A DNA stretch of 64,000 nt from Drosophila persimilis (lineage: Eukaryota > Arthropoda > Insecta > Diptera > Drosophilidae). Positions 23,601 through 34,925 of the stretch are shown in pieces (within the stretch, counting starts at the first letter, position 1; the number at the start of each line of letters is the position of its first letter). The position numbers and the translations under genes were made by a program. Where the stretch lies: assembly GCF_003286085.1 (NCBI RefSeq), contig NW_020825288.1, positions 23,684,001-23,748,000 on the forward strand, written 5' to 3'. The notes below the pieces were generated by a model, which worked only from the letters and a program-made list of their open reading frames with translations, had not been told where the DNA came from and did not search any database.

Positions 23601-25652
23601 ATTTGAAGCTTTTCTTTTCCTTTCCCTTCTTTTAGAAAGTACAAATGCAAGAATGCTCCATTTTCTTGTGCTTTATTCATAAGAAATGCAAAATGTATTC
23701 CAAATGGAATGTATTTTGAATTTGGGGCACTGCAACAACAAGATCAAAAGAGAAACAACCAACGCTGTATGTATTTTGTTTTTGCATTCTCGGTCGCACT
23801 CTCTGGCACTCTCTGTTGCCTCGATCGACTGATCTGCAAAGCGAAGGGTATTCGGGTAGCCTTCTATAATTTTTCTCGATCTTCAGCGCGTGTCTCACAC
23901 TTCCCATGGCCTCTCTCGCCTCTCTGCCTGCCTTGACTTTTATATTTCTTTAAAAAAAACATATCCATCTGTTATATTTTTGTACATTTTTCATAATTTT
24001 CCTTCTGGTGTTTGAATGAATTTAATTGGTTTGACAGTTGCTTTTAGGGGGAGGGCAGGCGGCGTTTTATGAGCTTGGCCAATGGACTAACGACTGGCGG
24101 GAAAATAGAAACATTTTTTAATGATATTCCACCCAATTTGTCGTGCACACAGCCCGTGCCCCGCCCCCCTTCCCCTCAGGGGTCTGAAAACTAAACTTTC
24201 TCGAGTGTTGGGCCAAAAGGGAACGACTTAAATATTTCAAGTCCATTACAGAACTGTCACAACATGTACAGGTTTCACTCGGCTGAGGCAAGTTGAGTGA
24301 GCAAAACGCAAATTGGCTCTGCCACAAAGTAGGGGCTCGACTCGACACGACTCTCCTCTCCTGGCCCTCAGCCGCGTGGGGCCTGTCCAACCCACTTAAG
24401 TGACATTTGCCACATGTTTCGGGGCCCGAGTTCTCGGGTTTGGGGCTTGGGGGTACCATTAAATATGCATAAATCGAACTGAAAAAGCCGCCAGCCGCAA
24501 GTAACGAAGATGTTGCATGGACTTTATGTGTTCGTGTGTGTGGGAGTGCTAGTGGGAGTGGGTGTTGCATTGCCCTGCCCCTGCCCCTGCCTCTGCCCCT
24601 GGCCCATGTCACACTGCGGTCCGCGCATGAGTTAGCTTTTAAATAGTTAGTTAAGCGTTAAATTGACTTGGCAAAGCCATCAACTGGTCACATGTCAAAC
24701 CCAATCCCCTGCCAGTCGCAGTCGCAGTCCCAGTCGCAGTCGCCTGCCTTGTTAATTGCATAATTAAGCGCAAAGTTGGACTTGGACTGGCAGGGGCTAC
24801 GCCACGGATTGCAGCCTACGCAGAAACTGCTCCACATTTGCAGACCCAGTGACGTCTGGAAGATTGCTTGCTCCGACTCCACCGACTGCCTGCTGCTGCT
24901 CCTCCTATTTACCCACTTGAGTCGTTGACATCCACGCTAATGAGTCGCGAATCGCGAATCGCGAGTCCCCTTCTCCAGACAGCTTCGAGTTCCTGGCAAT
25001 CCGATGCGATAAGGCGGAATTTATCATCTCTGTCTCGGGACGCTGTCAGATTAGTCGACTCCAGTCTATTTGCATATTCATAAATCTGCAATTCAGGCAG
25101 AAAGTGGAAAGTGGAGACCAGGAGCATGGACTTCGAGTGGACTTCGACTCTGAGCTAATTGAAATCTGTATTTACTTTTAATTGAATGCCCCTCTGGCCA
25201 GCTCCCAGCTCTATCTGATCTATCTGTCTGTCGGCCCTGCTGCTGGTCCCCTTCCCCCTCCTGTTGTGCAATCATTTTGTCTGCGAATCGCATTATTTTA
25301 CATGCATTTTGTTTGTCACTCGATGGCAGCATTTGGTTTATTGCGAACGAATTGCAGACTCGACAGAACTCTGGTTCTGTGACTCACAGATGAGACTCTT
25401 AGGGTTCCTGGAAGGAAGGAACCCCCACAAAGGGACGCCCCTGACCAAAAGGCAGACCCATAAAAATACCGAAAGGGAGAAAACAAAGCAAGAAATGCAG
25501 CTTTGGAGCCCTTACAAAAGAAAAAGAAGGAGACCAAGAAGCATCGCATCCTTCAAGTAAATGTTGCTGTAATAAAATTTTACGATCGCCTAGCAACAGG
25601 CACGATTTTTCAGTCCGTAGATCGGGAATGAGGAATGGTGGTGTGGGGGCCT

Positions 25653-25685
25653 GGGGCATGGGGCATGGGGCATGGGGCATGGGGG
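25653..25685. repeat. GGGGCAT heptamer minisatellite
   Basis: Between four and five tandem GGGGCAT units. Confidence 0.85.
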
Positions 25686-25870
25686 ATCGCAGCAGAAGGA
25701 CACAAAACAAAAGTCATGAAATTCATGAATGAATCAGGAAATCGTGTTGGCGTTCGTACTCCTCCAACCGATGCTCTCTCCCCCTCTCTTCAGCTGTGTG
25801 GTTTTTGCTTTTGGCAGGGGACAAGTTTTGTGTTCTGTTTGTTGCCAGGCCGAGAACACGTTCCCTGTGG

Positions 25871-25923
25871 TCCAGGTCCAGGTCCAAGCCAGGTCCAGGT
25901 CCAGGCCAGGTCCAGGCCAGGTC
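25871..25923. repeat. CCAGGT/CCAGGC minisatellite
   Basis: Tandem 5-6 bp units (CCAGGT, CCAGGC, CCAAG) in an irregular order. Confidence 0.8.
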
Positions 25924-27790
25924 TCCCCTGCTCTTTCTGGCCAGTCTGCGCATGCGTGACGTCTGTCAGCAGGCGACAGGAAGATGCCGCACACACAAAA
26001 AAGGAGAGAGCCAGTTCCAGAGCCCCTTTCGGCTGTGGTTTTTGTTTGGTTTTGTTTGCCAAGAAACATGTTTGTTTCCCTTTTAGGTCCATGGACGGTT
26101 GGGTCATGCTGGGCCCAAACTCGTTCCCAGTCGCCGGGTTTCGCTGGACTGCAGGGAACAGGGAACAGCCTTGGGGAAATAAGGAAGTTTCGTCTGTCAA
26201 GTGGCTGGAGGGGCTGGGGTGGCAGGCGGCTGTTTCCAGCTGCTTTCTGCCACTTCAGCTTTCTTTCTCTGTCTGCCGTTCAGTTCTGATTGATTCGATT
26301 CGACGGCAATCGGTGGCAGAAACTGCAACATAATTGAGCAGAAATAAATAAAATGCCTGGCAAAACAGAGCCTGGGACTCCCACTCAGCCATTGTGCCAC
26401 GTTCAAGTGGCTGCCATCCATCCACCGCCGCCGGATGTTGGTGGCATCTTCAACTACCAGCTATTTCTGTTTGCAACTTGCAACCTGCAACCTGCCTCGT
26501 CTCTTTGTTTTTTCTCTTGGCTTATTTTTGCTTGTCTTTTGGACTCCACACCCAAAAAGTCTTCCGAGGAAGCATTTTTTTTGTGTGCGATTATGCAACA
26601 CAACTGCCTTCGAAACTGGGTTTTTTTTTGGGTTGGGCTTCGTTCAGATTCAGATTTAAGAGATATTCGCTTAGATGAAGTCTTCAGAGAGTGGTCTGAA
26701 GAGTCAATTACGGAGGTAATGTCTTTGGAGAAGCACAGAGAGCGGCAAAGAGTCAATTGTTAAGCGAAGATCAAAGAGCATTCCAAAAGAGAGAATTATC
26801 TACTCGAAGTCAAAGTTTTTAGGAAGCTTTCAAGATTTCAAGATGTATCTAATGTGTGTTTCAGATGATTCTCCATTGCGTGACGACGAGTCGCTGACCA
26901 CGCCAAGGCCATGTCAAATGGTTGAGTGCCCTCATGGTAGAAGTAGAAGTAGAAGGTCGCCTCCTGATGGGCCTTTAAGACTCTGTTTAAGTGGGAACTT
27001 GCTGGAAGTATACGCTACCATTTCTGGCAATTACAATGCAACAAAACGGGACACTGCGACCACATAAATCACACTTGAGGCGACCCCACTCCGAGCACTT
27101 TTTATAGCCTCCAACTTCCACTCAATGAAATGCAGGTTGCTCGAGTGTGGCGGTGGGACGATGGCTGCCAGTCGAGTTCCGGCTCAATGCCAAGTGAGCA
27201 TAAAACTGCACAAGAAAATGTACGTGGATTTGGCCACGCCACAGGATGAGGGATAAGGGACAAGGGACAAGGGAATGACTGTGGCACAGCCATCCAGCGA
27301 ATGCAGTTTTCACTTAACGGCAAGTGGCACATAAATTTCAGCAAGGACGAAAATACACTTGGTTGTGGGTGTGGGTGTGCAGGCACAGCCGTTGACAGTC
27401 GCGTCGCCGACATTTTCTGATAAGTGGACAAAATGTGCATCGCTCTGTTCTGATTTTTCGGTTCCCTCTCCCTTTTGCTTCTCTCTGCCTCTGCCTCTGA
27501 CACTGTCTCTGCCTCTGCCTCTGCCCTGCCACGCTTTGGGGCAAACAATCTTGGCAAATATTTGGTGGCAAGGGCACTCGAGTCGAGGCACCGTCGAGGT
27601 CAACTGGTGCATGAAATTTCGCAGAGGCAAGCAGCAGCTGCAAAAGAGAAGCCCCAAATTCAAAGCAGCTGCAACTGGAATCGGATTCGGGATCCCCTGA
27701 GATGGTTTCTGGCCAAAATCTCAATTAAAACATCTCTGAATACAGTCAAGACGAAACAAAAATCAACTAAGCTGAAATCTCCTTTTCCAG

Positions 27791-27878
27791 GTCAGAAAAC
27801 CATGAGACACTCTGCAGGCGACTGCTGCGCGGTTTGAGCGCGTCTTTAGACGCGCGGTCCTTCCTCGCCAATACTACA
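27791..27878 (+). other. Sulf1: Third Sulf1 leader segment, with the end of an upstream ORF
   Basis: Begins after a strong acceptor (TCTCCTTTTCCAG|GTC). It contains ATG at 27802 followed by a TGA at 27835-27837, 41 nt before the Sulf1 start. If the two upstream leader exons are spliced to it, this frame is the end of a 49-codon ORF starting at 3356. Alone it is a 12-codon uORF including stop. It is likely to reduce or regulate Sulf1 translation (inference). Confidence 0.5.
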
Positions 27879-29497
27879 ATGATGATGATGGGGCACTGCA
27901 GCAAGCACCTGGCCCTTGGCTGCCTGATACTCTTCCTTTTTGTGCTCCATGTCCTCAGCAAAGAGCAGTCGCCTTCCGGCGAGCCATCGCCATCGGCATC
28001 GCATCACCGACAGCATCAGCAGCAGCACCATCGCAGCCGTTCGGGAAAGCGTTTCTCCCGCGACTCAAACGGACCGCGCGAACGACGACCGAATATCATA
28101 CTGATCCTCACCGACGACCAGGATGTGGAGCTGGGATCGCTGAACTTTATGCCGCGCACCCTGCGCCTCCTGAGGGACGGGGGGGCCGAGTTCCGGCACG
28201 CCTACACAACCACGCCCATGTGCTGTCCGGCACGGTCGTCGCTGCTGACGGGCATGTACGTGCACAACCACATGGTGTTCACCAACAACGACAACTGCTC
28301 GAGTCCCCAGTGGCAGGCCACGCACGAGACCCGCTCCTACGCCACGTATCTGTCGAACGCCGGCTACCGCACCGGGTACTTTGGCAAGTATCTGAACAAG
28401 TACAACGGCTCGTACATACCCCCGGGGTGGCGCGAGTGGGGCGGGCTGATCATGAACTCCAAGTACTACAACTACAGCATCAACCTGAACGGGCAGAAGA
28501 TCAAGCACGGCTTCGACTACGCCAAGGACTACTACCCGGATCTGATAGCCAACGACTCGATTGCATTCCTGCGCTCCTCGAAGCAGCAGAACCAGAGAAA
28601 GCCCGTCCTGCTCACGATGAGCTTCCCAGCGCCGCATGGCCCGGAGGACTCGGCACCGCAGTACAGTCATCTGTTCTTCAATGTGACCACCCATCAGTGA
28701 GTACCCAGATCCTTCTCCCCCTGACATTTCCAACTCTGACGTACTGTGTGGGTTCTCGCAGCACTCCCTCGTACGATCACGCACCGAATCCGGACAAGCA
28801 GTGGATCCTCAGGGTCACCGATCCCATGCAGCCCGTGCACAAGCGTTTCACCAATCTCCTGATGACCAAGCGCCTGCAGACGCTCCAGAGCGTGGATGTG
28901 GCCGTCGAGCGGGTGTACAACGAGCTGCGGGATCTCGGAGAGCTGGACAACACGTACATTGTGTACACCTCGGACCATGGCTACCATCTGGGACAGTTTG
29001 GCCTGATCAAGGGCAAGAGCTTTCCCTTCGAGTTCGACGTGCGAGTGCCGTTCCTCATCCGTGGCCCGGGCATACAGGCCTCCAAGGTGTAAGTGCTTGA
29101 CGGCAGAACCTCCTGAGAGATCTTTCCGCTAATGACACTGATTTCTGATATTCTCTGGCAGGGTCAATGAGATCGTGTTGAATGTGGATCTGGCTCCCAC
29201 TTTCCTGGACATGGGGGGAGTGCCGACGCCCCAGCACATGGATGGACGCAGCATCCTGCCCCTGCTGCTCAGCAGGAACCGCGCTGTGCGGGACAACTGG
29301 CCCGACAGCTTCCTGATCGAGAGCTCTGGGCGCCGGGAGACGGCCGATCAGATTGCCGAGTCGCGGGCACGGCTCCAGGCCGAGCGCCGCAGCATGAAGC
29401 TGGCTAACAGCTCGCTGCTCGAGGACTTTCTGGGCGGCGGCACAGGAACCACACCCGGCAGTACTGCTGCAACGCTAATGAGCTCCAGCACCACCCT

Positions 29498-29533
<36 letters not shown>

Positions 29534-31758
29534 TGACTTCGAGGAGGACACGGATGTCGAAGAGGATGACCTGGATGGAGATGGAGCCATGGACAGTTCA
29601 GCGGCTGCCTTGGAGGACGAGGATCTGGAGGATGCCGCTGCCGAGGAAGAAGACGACGAGCTGGAGGAGCAAGAGCTACTCCAGCAGCAGGACAACAATC
29701 TGCCAGTGGCCCCGTACATAACCAAAATGATGCGTCTCAACTCGGAGTGCTCCGATCCGGCGCTGCTAAAGAACTGCCTGCCCGGACAGAAGTGGAAGTG
29801 CGTCAACGAGGATGGACGCTGGCGGAAGCACAAGTGCAAGTTCCACGTAAGTACATTGCCGAACAGATTCCTAAATATGAAGTTCATTCGTTGCTCCTAC
29901 TCAGCTCCAGCTGGAGCACCAGTTGGCGGCCATGCCCCGAAAGCAGTACCAGCGCAATTGTGCCTGCTTCACCTCGGACGGGCTGGTGTACACCAAGATC
30001 CGAGCACCGTCCGCCAACGGCGGCCACCGCCTGAACAAACGCACGAACCATGGCCAGGGCAAGCGCAGGAACAAGCGGGCGGTCGTCTACCACACGGAAA
30101 TGCCCTACGAAATGGAGGAACTGCTGGATCTGCACCAGAAAATCGATCTGCTGGCAGTGGCAGAGACAGAGGCTGAGCCCAGCCATCGCAGCAAGCGGGA
30201 GGTGGCCGCCAGCGCCAATGCCAGCGCCAGCTCGAACGAAACGATTGCCCAGGTCATCCAGCAGATACAGACCACCCTGGAAACCCTGGAGCACAAGTTC
30301 AACGAGCACGACCTGCACAGTCCGAACGGAAACTCCAGTGCCAGTTCCTTTGTGCGTGGCGGAAAGTTCCCCAAGACTGGGGGCCGTGTTGGCCACCGCT
30401 GCTTTGTGGATGCGAACACGGGCAAGGTTAACTGCTCGGATGTGATCTACGATGACGAGAAGACGTGGCGCACCTCACGCAACCAGATCGATATGCTGAT
30501 CAAGCTGCTGAAGGACAAGATCGGCAGACTGAAGGAGATGAAGAAACAGCTGAGGGAGAGCAACAAGCAGGCCCTGGCCGCTGGCCGACGCAACGAGAGC
30601 CGCAGGCGCAACGAGGCCAATCTTTTGGGCGAGACTGGAGCCGGGCCTGAGTTCAACATGAGCTACTTTACGGGAGTGAGCAGCACGCCCCGGACCAATG
30701 CCAATGGTGTGGGACAAAAGGAGATCTTCCGTGGCTTTGGCAGTGCCGCCGTCTTTGACTCCGTGGAACAGCAGCAGCCCCAGACGCCGCGCTATGCCTC
30801 GCGCGCCGAATGCTACTGCGAGCCAGATGCGGGAGAGAAGTAAGCCAGAGTTTGCCTTAGAACTAGCTCACATAACTAATCTCCTGCAATCTCAATCCCC
30901 TTCAGCTATGCGGACTCGAAGGAAATGGCCCGGGAGGCGCGTCGAAAGCTTAAAGAGGAGCGTCAGCGGAAGAAGGAGCGCAAGCGCATCAAGAAGGCCC
31001 GCCTGGAGAAGGAGTGCCTGTCCGAGAAGATGAACTGCTTCTCGCACGACAACCAGCACTGGCGCACGGCTCCCTTGTGGAACGACAGCCCCTTCTGTTT
31101 CTGCATGAATGCCAACAACAACACGTACTCCTGCCTGAGGACCATCAATGCCACCCACAACTATCTCTACTGCGAGTTCACCACGGGCCTGATTACCTTC
31201 TACAACCTGACCATAGGTACGTCGGAGTGTCCTCTGGAATACCTCCTGAAGCTAATCATGGACTCCTGTCCGACTCCCTTTAGATCGCTTTGAGACCACG
31301 AATCGTGCTGCCAGCCTGACGGCCGCCGACAGAGCCCACATGCATGATGCCCTGGAGCAGCTAAAGGGCTGCCGCGGACGCAACTGCAGCGTACGCAGAC
31401 ATCAAGCGCACCTGGAGTCTGGCTCTGCTCCACATTTGCCCGCAGTCATCAATCAAGTTCAGCGCAACAACAAACGCAAACACTGTAAGCAGCAGTTTCT
31501 TGATTTCAGCTTACAAATGTTAACCATTTCCTGTTCCTAAAACCATTCACAATGCAGCTCCTCTGTCGGGCAGTGTGGGCAACTTTGGTTTTGTGGGCAG
31601 TCGACTGGACATGGACGGGCTGCCGCCCTTCAAGCGTCGCAAGCTATCCAAATACCACAGGTGAGCGAGTCTCTGTCAACTGGAGTGATTCCTGGAACTA
31701 ACATTCGTTCTTCAGATGGACTGGCTCGCAGCAGACGCATATGAAGAGGCGCCCCTGG

Positions 31759-31793
<35 letters not shown>

Positions 31794-31866
31794 ACAGCAG
31801 CAGCAGTCCACACAGCAGTCCACCCGATTACTGCCCACGCAGGCTGTGACCGCAGCAGCGGCCTAG
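27879..31866 (+). CDS. Sulf1: Extracellular heparan sulfate 6-O-endosulfatase
   Basis: Eight coding exons: 27879-28696, 28762-29088, 29162-29846, 29905-30839, 30906-31216, 31284-31484, 31558-31660 and 31716-31866. They total 1176 residues, close to the length I recall for fly Sulf1. All junctions are GT/AG with matching phases. Four ATGs in a row start the protein; a signal-type hydrophobic stretch ([16 protein letters not shown]) follows. The sulfatase domain shows [11 protein letters not shown] (metal ligands), MCCPARSS with Cys115 as the formylglycine residue of CxPxR, and [13 protein letters not shown] long basic hydrophilic region follows, containing two furin-type sites (RNKR|AVV near 30080, RSKR|EV near 30195), then a Cys-containing C-terminal part (ENYADSKEM..., [14 protein letters not shown]). 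Sulf enzymes remove 6-O-sulfates from heparan sulfate at the cell surface or in the matrix and modulate Wnt, Hedgehog, FGF and BMP signals. Unusual points are an 11-Gln run followed by an acidic tract in exon 3, and a Gln-rich C-terminus. Confidence 0.95.
29499..29531 (+). repeat. (CAG)11 coding repeat in Sulf1
   Basis: Eleven uninterrupted CAG codons encode poly-Gln just before an Asp/Glu-rich segment. The run is pure in codon use, so it is likely to be length-polymorphic. Confidence 0.9.
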
Positions 31867-32695
31867 ACAGAGATGTAGACGCAGTTGGAGATGGGGATGG
31901 AAAGTTGGAGTTAGAGTCTCCCCAGTGAATACACATATCCTATGCGTACCTTGCTTGCCACTTGCCACCTGCCACCTGCCACCTGCCACCTCCTCCTCCT
32001 ACCCAGCCCCTCTTTGGTTAGCCCCCACATTGGATTTCTTCATACATAAATAAGACTGTGTTTTTTTTTTTAATCCATCTACTTACGTTTAGTCTCGTTT
32101 AACCAGAACTGTTTGTGGTCCTACGACTGCATTCGTCTTGCAATATTTACTCTGTACTGTACTCGTACAGTGCCCTACAGTTTACGACTTTTAATTAGCT
32201 CTTAGGCCCCTTAATTTGTATATAAATTTAGACGGAACCGCTAACAGTTATCGAATACGCATACGAACTATACTAAATAAATTATTTAGCGAAATTGGTT
32301 ACAAGTTAAATTAGTTGAGTAAAACCTAGCAAAGAAATCGATTAACTGTAGCGAACGAATCCAAATCAATCTGTATTTATTGGCCATCCTTGCTAAAGGA
32401 ACGAAACGCTATGCAAGTATAACAATTTGTTGCCACCGTGTATTAGAGAACTAAAACCATATTTATGCCCGACTAGTTACGTTCTAGGTGTTAAGACCCC
32501 CGCCCCTCCACAGAGCCTCGAAAGGCGTTTTTGCAGCTGCCGCCGCGCTTCGCCTACGAACAAACATACAGAATATTGTATCTGCCACGTTAATAATGTC
32601 ATAAAATTAACTTTAAACACACGTACATGCATATTCAAATTCAACTTGATAACGAAACAAAGTAAAAACAAATAAAGTTGCAAATTATAAACATT
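31867..32695 (+). other. Sulf1: Sulf1 3' UTR
   Basis: AT-rich non-coding DNA between the stop and the strongest AATAAA signal. An earlier AATAAA lies near 32275, so two poly(A) sites are possible. A short CTGCCAC repeat lies at 31958-31990. Confidence 0.6.
32671..32676 (+). terminator. Poly(A) signal of Sulf1
   Basis: AATAAA about 805 nt after the stop; cleavage is expected near 32690-32700. Confidence 0.5.
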
Positions 32696-34860
32696 TAACG
32701 GACATTTTTTTATTTATTACTACACCTTCCTGCTGTTAACCACGGTAAATGTAGCCTGGGAGTCAGGACACTGGAAATAAGGTCCTTCGCCAATCTGTAT
32801 GGAACCCGAAGCTTTTGCTTGTGAACGTGGCTTTGCGTTCGGGTGAATCCTGAAAATCGATCGGCGCATGAACGCAGCCTGAAAGTATGCTGTAATTTAA
32901 ATCGCTTTAGATTCGTAGCCTACTTTTGGGCATACGTGTAAAATTAATTTGAAAAGTAGAGAAAGCGCGATGATCAACGGTTTTTTGCCAGGTTTTTCGT
33001 AGTTTTTGCAGCTCATGGGTTCCAGGGTTTTCAGGAAGAAGTTCTCGTCCATCATCAGGACTTGTATCATCAGCGGATTACCGAGCATTACTCGGGGCTG
33101 GGACGGTGGGTACGTGCGACCCCGGTACTGAGTAGGTAGGTTGCCACTGATCAAGATTATATATAGCTTCACATTGCAGATTGCGCATATCTTTGATCAG
33201 ATTTTGCGTTTGTGTGCGGTGTCTTTATGCATAGAACTTGGAACACACTCTCCGAGTTGATTTAGTTCGAGCACTTGGGAGGAAGAGGTTCAAGTGGATA
33301 ATGGCGTAATCTGCCAAGTATACTCGTATCAGAGATTAGGTGTTCCGCTTGCTGTACAGCTTTTGGGCTACTTATATGGTTTTGCAACATTTTAAGGTGT
33401 GTGCAGCTCTGAAAGATAGCCATAATGTTAATGATACCAACAACTGGAAAGAGCAAGAGAAACTGGGAAAGACCCTCTGTTCTGATAAGAATAAGAGATT
33501 CAACGCGATGCCGTTAGGAAAAGCACCGCATGAGGGAACGGTGACGGAGACGGAGACTCGAGCGAACATCATCAGATGTAAATAAGATCGGGCCGCACCG
33601 CTAATTAAGTTGCGGAGATGTTTTCAGTCGCTGTCAAATATTGTTACCGCCTGCCTGACAATTCACACTTGACACTTGACGCGCTAATTTCCGCTGCAAT
33701 CGGCGGGGCGGCGCTGCGGGTTGGGCGGGCCAGGTGCTGCCGCTGAGGCTGACAGCCAGTTTTGGGGCATAGGCGGTGTACACTTATCGTCACCGAAACA
33801 AAACAACACAAAGAGAGATAGTGGCAGCGAGAGAGCCAAGCGCTGAGCAGAGCGAAGTCGAAACCAGTCTACCATTTTGTGGAGATATCGTGTTAAAATT
33901 GTACGCAAGCAACAAAGTTATCAGCTTGAAATTGTACTCGGATTTATTGTGGTCTATGCGACAAAATGCCACCCGATCACATGATGCAGAGCGCAGAGGC
34001 CTGGCAACAAGGCCTCGTTCATTAGCCCTGCCCTGCCCTGCCCTGTCCAGGCCACTTTACGATTTGCACACTTCAGTCGAGAGATATCGTGCTGAAATTT
34101 CACAATGCTTAGAATTCTGTTTTGCTGTTTTGCTGCTTTGCTGCTTTGCTACCTTGCTCCGAGCGGGGCCTGGCTTCGGTCGGTTCGATCTCGATCTTGA
34201 TGAGGGGAACTTTGTGCCTTGTCTGGGCACGTACTGGGCCATAATCCAGGCGTTCTGTTGAAATTCACAGAGCAAAAATAACTTTCAAGTTTACTACACA
34301 TTTTATGGGCCGTATTAGAATTTTGAAATGTTTCCCATGATCAGAAGAAGTCATTACGGGCCTGATTGTACATATATAATTTCTCACAAGTTAGTTTATT
34401 TTTGTAATTTGCCTTTGAAGATATCCACCTGAAAATTGTAAAACTTGTACCCACCAAGATCGTATAAATTACAGCCATACAAATAAATGCACGAGTCTCG
34501 GTAGGAAAAACTTTCATGTGTTATACTCGCAATTTAGAAAAAGTCTCAGTCCAAAGAACGCGTCATAAAGTTTACACCATTGTGCTAATTAATGTCAAAT
34601 TGGGACTAATAATTTGAAATGTCTATATTGAATAGGAATGATATTATAGGTCGTACGAGACGTCGGGTTTGTGTGACAAACCTTGCTGTTTGTTTAGCAA
34701 ATTCCACTCAAACAAATCAAAGTTTTCTTTCAAAAGGTGCCCACAGATCCGACGAAAGTTCTCGACGTGTATCAGAAATCTGATCAGAATCGGACTAATG
34801 TACCTCTAATGAAAATTCAAAGATATGTATATACTCGGAAATATTTTTACTTATGTACTC
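32696..34860. other. Intergenic DNA between Sulf1 and the ZIP gene; no gene seen
   Basis: No supported coding region. It lies between the convergent 3' ends of Sulf1 (plus) and the ZIP gene (minus). Confidence 0.45.
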
Positions 34861-34866
34861 TTTATT
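34861..34866 (-). terminator. Poly(A) signal of the ZIP gene
   Basis: AATAAA on the minus strand, 60 nt past the stop codon at 34926. Confidence 0.6.
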
Positions 34867-34925
34867 TTCTACATAAATATACAAAAATTATAAATATATA
34901 AACATACTGCTATGCAGCTTATGCC

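Larger units (their letters stand above)
20638..27790. other. Inferred last leader intron of Sulf1; no other gene seen
   Basis: About 7 kb without a supported gene. It is repeat-rich: CCCTGC units at 24565-24600, a CAGTCG run at 24715-24745, and TCTGCC units at 27480-27535. The long open frames near 24.1-24.6 and 25.6-26.3 kb are made by GC-rich minisatellites and show no domain. Confidence 0.4.

Noticed and set aside
24118-24612. 164-codon minus-strand open frame
   Set aside because: Starts in a CCCTGC repeat (Gly-Arg run) and has no domain.
25635-26333. 232-codon plus-strand open frame
   Set aside because: Built largely from GGGGCAT and CCAGGT minisatellites; several overlapping frames on both strands are equally open.
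27834-27878. 15-codon N-terminal extension of Sulf1
   Set aside because: It would need a TTG start; the ATG cluster at 27879 precedes the signal-type segment directly.
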